A stretch of DNA of 64,000 nt, taken from Myxococcus eversor. Lineage in GTDB: Bacteria; Myxococcota; Myxococcia; Myxococcales; Myxococcaceae. Positions 33,489 through 42,562 of the stretch are shown here, piece by piece. The stretch covers positions 62,001 through 126,000 of the forward strand of contig NZ_JAAIXY010000021.1 of assembly GCF_010894455.1 (NCBI RefSeq), read 5' to 3'. Position numbers and translations under genes: made by a program. The notes below the pieces were generated by a model. The model was not told where the DNA came from. It saw nothing but the letters and a program-made list of their open reading frames with translations, and did no database searches. Every line of letters begins with the position of its first letter. Position 1 is the first letter of the stretch.

Positions 33489-35540
33489 ATGCTCTCCACA
33501 CCCCCTCGTCGAGCAGTCTGGCTTGCCTTGTTCATTCCCCTCCTTGGAGCCTGCGGCCCCGCCTCGCGGCCCGAGGAGACCCCACCCGCTTCCACGACAA
33601 CGGAGGAGCAGCACCTGGCGAGCACACTCGTCGCGCCAGGCAGCGCGTGGCGCTACCGCGACACAGGCGTGGACCCGGGCGTGGGGTGGACGGCCGTGGG
33701 CTACGAGGACACGGCGTGGAAGCAGGGCCCCGCGCAGCTCGGCTACGGCGATGGCGACGAGGCCACGGTGGTCTCCTACGGCCCCAGCACGTCCTCGCGC
33801 TACGTGACGACGTGGCTGCGCAAGACGTTCACCGTCGCGGACCCGACACGGGTGAGCAACATGGTGCTGCGACTGCTGCGCGATGACGGCGCCATCGTCT
33901 ACCTGAACGGGCAGGAGGTCCTTCGCAGCAACCTGCCCGCGGGAGCGGTGACGGCGTCGACGCTGGCGAGCACCGTCATCGCCGACAGCGCCGAGCTGAC
34001 CTGGCACAGCGTCTCCGTGCCCGCCACCGCGCTCACCTCGGGCACCAACGTGCTCGCGGTGGAGGTGCACCAGTCCACGCTCAACTCGTCGGACCTGAGC
34101 TTTGACTTGGAGCTGACGGCGGACGTCGCCGCCGCGCCCGCCACGCCGTGCTGGCCGCTGAATCTGCCGGCCCTGGGCACGCTGCGCGCGGCACCGAAGA
34201 AGGTCTTCGCGCACTACTTCTCGCCCTACCCGCTCTCGCTCGACAACCGGGAGCCGTCGGTCGACTACTACGCGCGGCACTACCTGGTGCCCACCGGGGA
34301 AAACTCCAAGTTCGCGTACTGCGGCGGCCTCCTCAAGCAGCGGCCACTGCCCCAGGCGCCTCGCGCGGCCGGCGTGGACTACGAGCTGGCCAACTTCGAG
34401 CTGGAGGTGCGCCGCGCCTCGGCGCTGGGCCTGGACGGCTTCACCTACGACATCCTCAACCACACCGGCACGCACTGGAACCGGCTGCTGAAGCTGCTGC
34501 AGGCCGCGAGCAACGTCGACAGCGGGTTCCGCATCGTCCTCATGCCGGACATGACCTCCACCTACTCGGGCACCGACGCGGAGGCGCTGACGGCGTTCGT
34601 GAACACCATCGCCTCGGTGGCCTCGCACCCGGCGGTGTATCACCTGGAGGACGGGCGGCTGCTGCTCGCGCCGTACTACGCGGACAAGCGCACGCCGCAG
34701 TGGTGGGCCTCCGCCATCCAGGCCCTCCAGACGCGTGGAATCTCCTCGGCGCTGTGGCCCGTGTACGTCAACCCGTGGGTGGCGCAGACGAACGCGCTCA
34801 AGGCGGTGGTCCCGCTGCATGGCACGTCCACCTGGGGCAGCCGGACGCTCTCCGGGGCCTCGGGACAGTTGGCCAACCCCGGCACGGCGCACGGCATGGG
34901 ACTCCACTGGATGGCGCCGGTGGCCTTGCAGGACTCGCGGCCCAAGGACCTCGTCTACACGGAGGCGAACAACTCGCAGGCGCTGCGGGCCCTCTGGGGC
35001 GCGGCCATCCAGGGTGGCGCGGACTGGGTGCAGCTCATCACCTGGAATGACTATTCGGAGGCGACGGAGTTCTCCCCGTCCTCCGGCACGCAGTGGGCCG
35101 CCTTCGACCTGACGGCGTATTACACCGCCTGGTTCAAGACAGGCGTGCAGCCGCCCATCGTCCGGGATGCGCTGTATTACTTCCACCGGCTGCACTCGAC
35201 GAGCGCGGCGCCGGACCTGACGAAGCAGAGCGCCGTGTACCGGCTGGTGAATGGCGCGGCCGCGGTGAACGAAATCGAGCTGCTCGCGTTCCTGACGGCG
35301 CCCGCGACGCTGGAAATCGAGCTGGCGGGCAGCGTGCAGCGCACGAACGTGGCGGCCGGAATCCAGTCGTTCCGTGTCCCGCTCCAGCAGGGCACGCCGA
35401 GCTTCCGGTTGGTGCGCGGCGGCGCCACCGTGGCATCCGCGACGAGTGCCTTCCCCATCAACAACACCATCGTCTACCAGGACATGCTGTACCGCGCGGG
35501 AGGAAGCCTCTCGTGTGACCGCTCGCCCTTCTTTCCCTGA
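33489..35540 (+). CDS. GH71-type alpha-1,3-glucanase lipoprotein
   Basis: 683 residues from ATG 33489. Lipoprotein signal peptide with lipobox LLGAC (Cys ~22), so it is membrane-anchored or surface-exposed. Residues ~40-215 are a beta-sandwich of the type LRKTFTVADPTRVSNMVLRL found in carbohydrate-binding modules. From ~228 a GH71 (mutanase) catalytic domain follows (KKVFAHYFSPYPLS, ASALGLDGFTYDIL, FRIVLMPDMTS, DWVQLITWNDYSEAT). Its C-terminal ~110 residues are beta-rich. GH71 enzymes cut alpha-1,3-glucan, a fungal wall and bacterial biofilm polymer, so a role in predation is plausible. Upstream DNA (33420-33488) is AT-rich with a T-run and holds the probable promoter. Confidence 0.85.
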   Translation: MLSTPPRRAVWLALFIPLLGACGPASRPEETPPASTTTEEQHLASTLVAPGSAWRYRDTGVDPGVGWTAVGYEDTAWKQGPAQLGYGDGDEATVVSYGPSTSSRYVTTWLRKTFTVADPTRVSNMVLRLLRDDGAIVYLNGQEVLRSNLPAGAVTASTLASTVIADSAELTWHSVSVPATALTSGTNVLAVEVHQSTLNSSDLSFDLELTADVAAAPATPCWPLNLPALGTLRAAPKKVFAHYFSPYPLSLDNREPSVDYYARHYLVPTGENSKFAYCGGLLKQRPLPQAPRAAGVDYELANFELEVRRASALGLDGFTYDILNHTGTHWNRLLKLLQAASNVDSGFRIVLMPDMTSTYSGTDAEALTAFVNTIASVASHPAVYHLEDGRLLLAPYYADKRTPQWWASAIQALQTRGISSALWPVYVNPWVAQTNALKAVVPLHGTSTWGSRTLSGASGQLANPGTAHGMGLHWMAPVALQDSRPKDLVYTEANNSQALRALWGAAIQGGADWVQLITWNDYSEATEFSPSSGTQWAAFDLTAYYTAWFKTGVQPPIVRDALYYFHRLHSTSAAPDLTKQSAVYRLVNGAAAVNEIELLAFLTAPATLEIELAGSVQRTNVAAGIQSFRVPLQQGTPSFRLVRGGATVASATSAFPINNTIVYQDMLYRAGGSLSCDRSPFFP

Positions 35541-35663
35541 CGTGGCTCGGGGGTGAGCAGTGCCGCCCAGGGTCGGCCGTTGAACATCGACGGCCGGCCC
35601 TGCCTGATGCCCCAGAAGTGCGTGTCCAGCTTTGAGCCACCCGACGTTCATGGGAGTGGCCAG

Positions 35664-36206
35664 ATGCAAGACAAGGGTTTCGTTTCGGGCAGGTGGTCCT
35701 GGAGCTGGGTGGTTGCAGCGCTGTGCGGGGGCCTGCTCGTGGGCTGCGTCGGTGGTGGGGAGGCACCGGTGCCGGGAGACGGCGCACCACCCCCATCCAC
35801 CTCGAAGGCCCTGACCGCGCTGCCGCCGCGCGTCGGGCTGACGTTGCAGGACATCCAGGACGCGGGTTCGAATATTCCCTACTGCCGACTGCTCAGGACC
35901 TATGTGACGCCGCAGGTCCTCCAGGCGTATTACTCGGACCAGGGCTTCGACGGCTGCGTCGTCGCGTGGCTCAAGCGGACCACCGTGCACTTCCCCAACG
36001 TCATGCTGCGCGCGGCCCGCTGGGATGGACAGCGGTGGTTGCCCATGGGCGACGAGTTGAACGAGGTCAACTCGCCCGAATCGGTGGCGCTCAATCCTCG
36101 GCTGAGCTGGAGCGCGGAGGACCGCCCCGTGCTGACGTGGGATGAGCAGGTGAACGGCGGCACCCTGCACGTCCAGCGGACGTGGGATGGGAGTGTTTGG
36201 AGGTAA
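35664..36206 (+). CDS. Lipoprotein, probable truncated N-terminal remnant of a repeat protein
   Basis: 180 residues from ATG 35664 (GGGAG 8-12 nt upstream); lipobox LLVGC in the signal peptide. The C-terminal half holds what looks like a single beta-propeller-type repeat (ARWDGQRWLPMGDELNEV, RPVLTWDEQVNGG, LHVQRTWDGSVWR) of a kind that in myxobacterial exported proteins normally recurs many times. The frame stops right after the first WDGSVW unit. The following lower-GC gene begins inside its last 25 bp. That suggests the original gene was cut by arrival of the downstream module. It could also be a genuine short lipoprotein. Confidence 0.6.
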   Translation: MQDKGFVSGRWSWSWVVAALCGGLLVGCVGGGEAPVPGDGAPPPSTSKALTALPPRVGLTLQDIQDAGSNIPYCRLLRTYVTPQVLQAYYSDQGFDGCVVAWLKRTTVHFPNVMLRAARWDGQRWLPMGDELNEVNSPESVALNPRLSWSAEDRPVLTWDEQVNGGTLHVQRTWDGSVWR

Positions 36207-37144
36207 GCTCGCGAGTTCGAAAGGACACAGCCCTGCGACTCCATACCTGCGCGGCACTTCTGCTCTTCCTCTCGGCGTGCGCGACGTCTGCACCGAGTCC
36301 AACGGAGCACATGTCCCGGAACCCACGGCTCGCCAACCTCCAGCGAGCGGCCAGTCTGCCCTGGCGAGACGGGGGACGGTGCGCCGTCCGGGAGGCTTCC
36401 CAGCCATGGCCCGTGTTGGCGGAGCGGTGCTTTCAAGCCATCAACCATGACCGGGTCCGGTTCAATGACCCGACCGGAAGGTGCTCTGTCGCCTCGGCGG
36501 GCGCGGCTGCCCTGGGAGTCGGCCTCTGCATCTTGGCTGCCCCCGAATTCGCAGTGGGCGCGGTGATCATCATTGGCGCGGTGGTGGTGGGAATCGTCAT
36601 CAAGGAAGCGCTGGCTGCATACGAACTGAGCCGAGGCAGTCCGGAAGAAGTAGAGCCCGTGGCTCAAACGGAAGCCACTCCGAGTGGCCTCTCCGCAAAT
36701 CGGAATCCCAAACTGGAACCATCAGGGCAGGACTGGTTCCCCCCGGCGCCGACCGAGCCCCTAGAGCGCGAGCGTCACCCCAGGTGCAAGGCCACTCCGG
36801 TCAAGCATCGAGGTGGAGACGACGCGCATGACCAGTGCGCCGACAGGTTTCCACCCAACCGCTACCCTGGGATGGACGTGCTCGTTGACACCAAATACTT
36901 CGACGCCCTGCAAGTCGGCGCGCGCGCGTTGTGGGAGATCAAGACCGACCGATTCGACACCTACAGTGGCTTCCTCAAGAAGCAGGTGGTCGATGATCAA
37001 GTGGAGGAACTGCGGGAGGAGCACGCCATCGCGGTATCCTGTGGGTATGATTTCGTCGTAGGAGTAAGCACCGAAGAGCACAAGGATGCGCTGCAGTTCC
37101 AGGCGCCCGAACTCACCTTCGTCGTCACGGGGTGTAAGCGATGA
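36182..37144 (+). CDS. DUF6310-type lipoprotein, candidate nuclease toxin
   Basis: 320 residues if started at GTG 36182. A CTG at 36233, 7 nt after AAAGGA, would give a cleaner lipoprotein signal (RLHTCAALLLFLSAC, lipid Cys33). A long hydrophobic stretch (103-141) follows. The C-terminal domain (~195-320) matches the myxobacterial DUF6310 pattern: HDQCAD, PGMDVLVDTKYFDALQ, LWEIKTD, CGYDFVVGVSTEEHK. D232 and E252-x-K254 fit a PD-(D/E)XK nuclease core (inferred). Base composition is visibly less GC-rich than its neighbours, implying transfer. It overlaps the DUF5953 gene by 4 bp (ATGA), the arrangement expected for effector and immunity. No toxicity is demonstrated. Confidence 0.72.
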   Translation: MGWECLEVSSRVRKDTALRLHTCAALLLFLSACATSAPSPTEHMSRNPRLANLQRAASLPWRDGGRCAVREASQPWPVLAERCFQAINHDRVRFNDPTGRCSVASAGAAALGVGLCILAAPEFAVGAVIIIGAVVVGIVIKEALAAYELSRGSPEEVEPVAQTEATPSGLSANRNPKLEPSGQDWFPPAPTEPLERERHPRCKATPVKHRGGDDAHDQCADRFPPNRYPGMDVLVDTKYFDALQVGARALWEIKTDRFDTYSGFLKKQVVDDQVEELREEHAIAVSCGYDFVVGVSTEEHKDALQFQAPELTFVVTGCKR

Positions 37145-37896
37145 CTCGGCGCAACACCCTCGGCATCATCGTCTACGCACCCGCGCTGGTGGACAGCGAT
37201 GCTCGCTCGCTCACCGTCGTCCAGGGGATGGAACGGGCGTTTCCCGGTTTACGTCTGGAGTGGAAGCTCTCTAAGGAAGGGCAGCCTCTCCCATTGCCTC
37301 AGCGCGACACCTGGCTCACGGAAGAGACGAGGAAGGGGAGATTCCCGCTGGTATGCAATGGCGACGAAAGCTTCCCCGTGACGATCTCTGGGTTGCAGAT
37401 CCTCGCGAGCCAGGCGGCTGGAGGCCAACACATGATGGACGTCCATGCCGAATTGCCACTCGACGAGACCGTGATGGGGGTCTCGGTGGATGTGCTTGAG
37501 GGTGTCGCGGAGGGTGCGCAGGCGTTCTGGGGACATGCGACGCCCTTCCGTGCGGGAGTAGAGATCTCACGGCAGACAATCGACCCCGTGCACAAGCCGG
37601 GGGTTCCTCCTCGGGGCCTGCCAGCGCTCAAGCTTCCCGTGAAGATTCGCTCACCGGAGATTCCGCAGCGCCTGGGGTGGATCAACTACTGGTCGCCCGC
37701 CGCCGCGCACGCCATCGGGTTTCCAGACCCCACTCGCGACGCCGAGCTGCTCTCACGAGCGCGGCGCACAGCGACGGGGGGCTGGCTCGTGCAACTCACG
37801 GAGGCGCCGCTCGACCTCGACAATCCCGCCCACCTCGATGCGCTCCTCCGTGCCTATGAGCGCTTCCCCGCGATAGGCGGGCGGGCGGTGCCTTGA
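37141..37896 (+). CDS. DUF5953 family protein, candidate immunity partner
   Basis: 251 residues, no signal peptide, cytoplasmic. Recognised as DUF5953 from TLGIIVYAPALV near the start, QRLGWINYWSPAAAHAIGFP near residue 180 and the C-terminal GGWLVQLTEAPLDLDNPAHL. Translationally coupled to the DUF6310 gene, and likewise lower in GC than the surroundings. In myxobacteria these two families recur together, so an immunity or regulatory role toward the DUF6310 partner is inferred. Confidence 0.75.
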   Translation: MTRRNTLGIIVYAPALVDSDARSLTVVQGMERAFPGLRLEWKLSKEGQPLPLPQRDTWLTEETRKGRFPLVCNGDESFPVTISGLQILASQAAGGQHMMDVHAELPLDETVMGVSVDVLEGVAEGAQAFWGHATPFRAGVEISRQTIDPVHKPGVPPRGLPALKLPVKIRSPEIPQRLGWINYWSPAAAHAIGFPDPTRDAELLSRARRTATGGWLVQLTEAPLDLDNPAHLDALLRAYERFPAIGGRAVP

Positions 37897-37943
37897 TCCA
37901 CCCACTGCGTCACGCCTCGCAGGCCTGCAATGGTGGAGCCGCG

Positions 37944-39251
37944 CTACTTCCCAGTGGGGCGGAGCTTCGCCAGTCGCGACTTGTCCAGCTTCGCGACGAC
38001 TCCCACACTCCGCCCCGCGAGGTTGGCGACGACGTACCGCACGCTCGTCCCCATGACCTGCGCGCTCTCCGAGAGCGACAGCCCATAGTCCTGCTCCAAC
38101 CACTGTGTCAGGCCACTGGTCGCCTGGCGCAGCGCATCGTCCAGTGAGCCCGCCTGCCCGAGCACCATGAGGTGCGTGGGCGACTCCACCCGGGGCATCG
38201 ACGGCGCCTTGCCGCGCACGACGTCCACCGTCAGCTCCACCTCCATCGAGGTCTCCAGCGCGTACTGCGACGTCTCTCCGTCGCCCTGCGCGGCGTGGGC
38301 ATCTCCCACGTAGAGCAGGGCCCCGGGCTGCGAGACAGGCAGATAGACGGTGTTGCCCTCCACCACCTCGTTGAAGTCCATGTTCCCGCCGAAGCGCCCC
38401 GTGTCCCCGGTGGAGATGGCGGGCATCCCGAAGCCCGGCGCCACCGCCAGCCCTCCCAACATGGGCCGCAGCGGCACGGTGAAGTCTTTAAGCCGCTCCG
38501 TCGGTGTCTCCGGATGCGCGACGCCCTTCTCCCAGTCCAGCGTCCAGCGCACGGGCTTGCCCAGCCCCGTCGCCTTCGCCGCCAAGACAGGCGTCATCGC
38601 CCTGCCGACGATGCTGTCGAGACTGTCCGCGGAGCGCCGGTTCAATCGCAGACGCTTCAGGTGGATGACCAGCATGTCCCCGGGCCGCGCATCCCCGATG
38701 AAGAACGGCCCCGTCTGCGGATTGCCGAACAGCGCCCGCGTGACACCCTGCTCATCCACGCCCCCCGAGTCGAGCGTCGTCGTCTTCAACGTGTCGCCCG
38801 CCCAGAGCGTCAGCACGGGCTCGCGCGTCGCGGAGAACTCGTTGGACCAGGTGGTGGGCTTGAACTCGTGGCGGCGCGGAGGGCCCACGAGCCGCTCTGC
38901 GATCCGCCGGGCGGTGAAGGCGTGCTTCACCCGCGCCTGAGCATTGTTGGTGTCGGGCATGTCCGCGGTGCCCCGCATCGTGTCCCCGCTCACCTTGCCC
39001 GTGAAGAGGGAGAGCACCTTGTTGGAGTCCGTGACGGTGAAGCGGACGTCCTGCCCCGTCCGCTCGCCCTCCAGCGCGTCGCCGTCGAACTCGCCCCCCA
39101 GCCGCTTGCCCGTCCGCTCCAGCGTCATGCCCTGGTAGAGCGGATTGCCCCAGAGGTCCGTCGAGACGACCCACTGCTCCTTCACGGGAGCTTGAGCGAA
39201 CACCACCCAGGGGACACAGCAGAGGAGCATCGTCACGGCGAATCGGGTCAT
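37944..39251 (-). CDS. Exported acetamidase/formamidase family protein
   Basis: 435 residues from ATG 39251 (MTRFAVTMLLCC...). Further in-frame ATGs up to 39305 only lengthen the n-region. Cleavable signal peptide ending AQA. After an ~100-residue beta-rich N-domain, the FmdA/AmdA fold follows (GDTLKTTTLDSGGVD, GPFFIGDARPGDMLVIHL, LGGLAVAPGFG, GGNMDFNEVVEGNTVYLPV, GDAHAAQGDGE). The GGNMD and GDAHAxQGDGE motifs carry metal and active-site residues of the family. Predicted to hydrolyse short amides to ammonia and acid outside the cytoplasm. Sits 62 bp after the transaldolase gene on the same strand. Confidence 0.88.
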   Translation of the reverse strand: MTRFAVTMLLCCVPWVVFAQAPVKEQWVVSTDLWGNPLYQGMTLERTGKRLGGEFDGDALEGERTGQDVRFTVTDSNKVLSLFTGKVSGDTMRGTADMPDTNNAQARVKHAFTARRIAERLVGPPRRHEFKPTTWSNEFSATREPVLTLWAGDTLKTTTLDSGGVDEQGVTRALFGNPQTGPFFIGDARPGDMLVIHLKRLRLNRRSADSLDSIVGRAMTPVLAAKATGLGKPVRWTLDWEKGVAHPETPTERLKDFTVPLRPMLGGLAVAPGFGMPAISTGDTGRFGGNMDFNEVVEGNTVYLPVSQPGALLYVGDAHAAQGDGETSQYALETSMEVELTVDVVRGKAPSMPRVESPTHLMVLGQAGSLDDALRQATSGLTQWLEQDYGLSLSESAQVMGTSVRYVVANLAGRSVGVVAKLDKSRLAKLRPTGK

Positions 39252-39313
39252 GGCGGCCGCCACCATGTCACCCATGCGCGGACCGACCAAGCGCGCTTGG
39301 TACAACCCTGAGA

Positions 39314-40444
39314 CTACTTCTTCTTCAGCTGCTCCCCCACCGCCCCCAGCAGCGCGTCGAACGACTCCTCAAAGAGCTTCACGCCATCCACCGCCAGTCG
39401 CTCGGTGATGGACTTCATCGAGACGCCGCTCGCCTCGAGCTGGCGCATCGTTTCCTTGGCGCCGGCGAGGTCCTCCACCAGGCTGGTGCGCACCTTGCCG
39501 TGCTCACGGAAGGCGTCGATGGTCGCCGGGGGCATGGTGTTGACGGTGTCGGGGCCGATGAGCTCCTCCACGTAGAGCACGTCCCGCAGCTTCGGGTTCT
39601 TCGTGCTGGTGCTCGCCCACAGCACGCGCTGCACTCGAGCGCCCTTCGCCGCGAGCGCCTTCCAGCGCGCGCCGCTGAAGACCTCCTGGTAGATGCGGTA
39701 GGCGAGCTTCGCGTTGGCGATGGCCACCTTGCCGCTGCCACGCAGGGCCTCCAGCGTCTTTCGCTGCTCGGCGGAGACACCCGCCCCCTTGAGCCGCTGC
39801 TCGATTTCCTTGTCCGCCGCCACGTCGATGCGGCTGACGAAGAACGAGGCCACGCTGGCCACCGTGCTCAAATCGCCCCCCGCCTTGGCGAACTTCTCCA
39901 GCCCGCTCAGATACGCGTCGGCGATCTGCCGGTAGCGCTCCTGGCTGAAGAGCAGCGTCACGTTGATGTTGATGCCCTCCGAGATGAGCTGCTGGAAGGC
40001 GGGCACTCCGGCCTCCGTGCCGGGGACCTTGATCATCACGTTCGGCCGCGCGAGCGTCTTCCACAGCCGCCGGGCCTCCTCGAGCGTGGCCTGCGTCTGG
40101 TTCGCGAGCCGGGGGGACACCTCCAGCGACGCGAGACCGTCCTTCCCCTTCAGCGAGTCATAGACGGGCCGGAGGATGTCGGCGGCCCCCTGGACGTCGC
40201 GCACGGCGAGGTGCTCGTAGACGTCATTGGCGGAGAGCCCCTTGGCGCGCGCCTCCGCGAACAGGTCCGCGTAGTCCTCACTGCCCGACACCGCCTTCTG
40301 GAAGATGGTCGGGTTGGAGGTGAGGCCCTTGAGCCCATCCTCGTCGATGAGCTTCTTGAGCGTGCCCTGGGTGATGTAGCTCCGCTGGAGGTTGTCCACC
40401 CAGACGGCCTGGCCGAACTCCGCGAGCTGACGCAGTGGATTCAT
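39314..40444 (-). CDS. tal: Transaldolase
   Basis: 376 residues from ATG 40444 (MNPLRQLAEFGQAVWVDN). LTSNPTIFQKAV (41-52) and the Schiff-base lysine K139 in NVMIKVPGTEAG identify transaldolase; WASTSTKNP and VNTMPPATIDAF are typical of the long (~370 residue) bacterial subfamily. Transfers dihydroxyacetone units between sedoheptulose-7-P and glyceraldehyde-3-P in the non-oxidative pentose phosphate pathway. It is divergent from transketolase, its pathway partner, with 167 bp between the starts that must hold both promoters. Confidence 0.95.
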   Translation of the reverse strand: MNPLRQLAEFGQAVWVDNLQRSYITQGTLKKLIDEDGLKGLTSNPTIFQKAVSGSEDYADLFAEARAKGLSANDVYEHLAVRDVQGAADILRPVYDSLKGKDGLASLEVSPRLANQTQATLEEARRLWKTLARPNVMIKVPGTEAGVPAFQQLISEGININVTLLFSQERYRQIADAYLSGLEKFAKAGGDLSTVASVASFFVSRIDVAADKEIEQRLKGAGVSAEQRKTLEALRGSGKVAIANAKLAYRIYQEVFSGARWKALAAKGARVQRVLWASTSTKNPKLRDVLYVEELIGPDTVNTMPPATIDAFREHGKVRTSLVEDLAGAKETMRQLEASGVSMKSITERLAVDGVKLFEESFDALLGAVGEQLKKK

Positions 40445-40611
40445 GGGACGTCCTCCCCTGGTCTTCAATGTGCCCATGCCCTCCAGTGCGCGAGCAGGCC
40501 CGCGCCCCGGGGCTTCCCTGCCCGGTTGCTCCTCGAAGAGAGGACCCTCGCTTCACCGGGGACTCCACCGTCAACACCCTACGGAGGTCCCCTACAGCCT
40601 GGAGAGAGACG

Positions 40612-42516
40612 ATGGCAGACACACTGGCAGAGCTCGCGGCGCAGCTTCGAGTCGACAGCATCCGAGCGACGACAGCGGCGGGCTCGGGACATCCCAGCTC
40701 CTCCATGTCCGCGGCGGACATCGTCGCGGTGCTGTTCCAGAAGTACCTGCGCTTCGACTTCCAGCAGCCCAAGTCCCCCGACAATGACCGCTTCGTGCTC
40801 TCCAAGGGCCACGCCTGCCCGGTCCTCTATGCGGCGTTCAAGGCGGCGGGCGCCATCGACGACGAGGAACTGCTGACCCTGCGCAAGTTCGGCAGCCGAC
40901 TGGAAGGACATCCCAACCCGCACGTGCTGCCGCTCGTGGACGTGGCCACCGGCTCGCTCGGCCAGGGGCTCGCCATCGGCGTGGGCATGGCGCTGATGGC
41001 GCGGCTGGACCAACGGCGCTTCCGCACCTACGTGATGATGGGTGACAGCGAGACGGCCGAGGGCTCGGTCTGGGAGGCGTTCGACAAGGCGTCGCACTAC
41101 CAGCTCGACAACCTCTGCGCCCTCATCGACATGAATCGCCTGGGCCAGAGCGGACCGACGGAGCTGGGCTGGAACGACGAAGCCTATGTCGCTCGCGCCC
41201 GCGCCTTCGGCTGGCACGCGCTGGCCGTGGATGGCCATGACCTGGGCGCCATCGACCGCGCGCTGGCGGAGGCCGTGGCGACGACGGGCAAGCCCACCTG
41301 CCTCATCTTCAAGACGGAGAAGGGCCACGGCTACCCGGCCATCGCGAACAAGGAAGGCTGGCACGGCAAGCCCCTGTCCGAGGACCAGGCCCGCGAGGCC
41401 ATCCAGGGGCTGGGCGGCGAGCGCAACCTGCGCTTCGACGTGAAGAAGCCGGAGGCCACCCACCCCGCCGCCCGGGAATCCGCCGCGCCGCTGAATCTGC
41501 CCCGCTACCCCACCGACGAGAAGGTGGCCACCCGCAAGGTCTACGGCGATGTCCTGAAGGCGCTGGGTGACGCGCACCCGGACCTCGTCGCGCTGGACGC
41601 GGAGGTGTCCAACTCCACGTACTCGGAGGAGCTGAAGAAGGCCCATCCCCAGCGCTACTTCGAGATGTACATCGCCGAGCAGAACATGGTGTCCAGCGGC
41701 GTGGGCATGGCGGTGCTGGGCAAGCGCGTCTTCATCAGCACCTTCGCGGCCTTCCTGTCGCGCGCGTATGACCAGATTCGCATGGCGGCCGTCTCCAACG
41801 CGACGCTGCACGTGTGCGGCAGCCACGCGGGCTGCTCCATCGGCGAGGACGGCCCCTCGCAGATGGGACTCGAGGACCTGTCGATGATGCGCGCCGTCGC
41901 GGGCAGCACCGTGCTGTACCCCAGCGACGCCAACCAGACGGCCGCGCTGATGGCCCAGCTCGTGGACCTGCCCGGCATCAGCTACCTGCGCACCACGCGC
42001 GCCAAGACGCCCATCCTCTACTCCGCCACGGAGAAGTTCCCCCTCGGCGGGTGCAAGGTGCTCCGGCGCTCCGACCAGGACGTGGCGACGATTGTCGCCG
42101 CGGGCATCACCCTGCATGAAGCGCTGGAGGCCCACGCGCGACTCCAGGAGTCCGGTGTCGCCGTGCGCGTCATCGACCTGTACTCCGTGAAGCCCGTGGA
42201 CGTGAAGACGCTGCGGCAGGCCGCGAAGGAGACCCAGGGACGGCTCATCGTCGTCGAGGACCACTGGGCCGAGGGCGGACTCGCCGACGCGGTGCTCGAG
42301 GCCTTCGCCGACGACGGCTCGCCGCTGCCTCGCGTGAAGCGCCTGGCGGTGCGAAAGCTGCCCGGCTCCGGCAAGCCCGAGGAGCTCCTGAGCGCGGCCG
42401 GCATCGACGCCGAGCACATCGTCGACGCCGTCCTGGCCATGAAGGACGCCCCGGGCCCCACCGGCGGCGAGGCCGAGCCGAAGGCCCCGCGCGCTCGCGG
42501 ACGGAAGAACGCCTGA
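40612..42516 (+). CDS. tkt: Transketolase
   Basis: 634 residues from ATG 40612, preceded by GGAGAGAGACG. The N-terminal thiamine-diphosphate domain has SGHPSSSMSAADI, GSLGQGLAIGVGMA and the TPP/Mg motif GDSETAEGSVWEAFDKASHY. The pyrimidine-binding domain carries YIAEQNMVSSGVGMA and SHAGCSIGEDGPSQM. The C-terminal domain shows YSVKPVD and VEDHWAEGGLADAV, and a short basic tail ends in RGRKNA. It is somewhat shorter than the ~660-residue E. coli type and closer to the animal-type length. Works with transaldolase, encoded divergently. Confidence 0.95.
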   Translation: MADTLAELAAQLRVDSIRATTAAGSGHPSSSMSAADIVAVLFQKYLRFDFQQPKSPDNDRFVLSKGHACPVLYAAFKAAGAIDDEELLTLRKFGSRLEGHPNPHVLPLVDVATGSLGQGLAIGVGMALMARLDQRRFRTYVMMGDSETAEGSVWEAFDKASHYQLDNLCALIDMNRLGQSGPTELGWNDEAYVARARAFGWHALAVDGHDLGAIDRALAEAVATTGKPTCLIFKTEKGHGYPAIANKEGWHGKPLSEDQAREAIQGLGGERNLRFDVKKPEATHPAARESAAPLNLPRYPTDEKVATRKVYGDVLKALGDAHPDLVALDAEVSNSTYSEELKKAHPQRYFEMYIAEQNMVSSGVGMAVLGKRVFISTFAAFLSRAYDQIRMAAVSNATLHVCGSHAGCSIGEDGPSQMGLEDLSMMRAVAGSTVLYPSDANQTAALMAQLVDLPGISYLRTTRAKTPILYSATEKFPLGGCKVLRRSDQDVATIVAAGITLHEALEAHARLQESGVAVRVIDLYSVKPVDVKTLRQAAKETQGRLIVVEDHWAEGGLADAVLEAFADDGSPLPRVKRLAVRKLPGSGKPEELLSAAGIDAEHIVDAVLAMKDAPGPTGGEAEPKAPRARGRKNA

Positions 42517-42562
42517 ACCCGCTCCAACAGGGGCTGGAGGTCGTGCGAGAGTCTCTCCCGCG

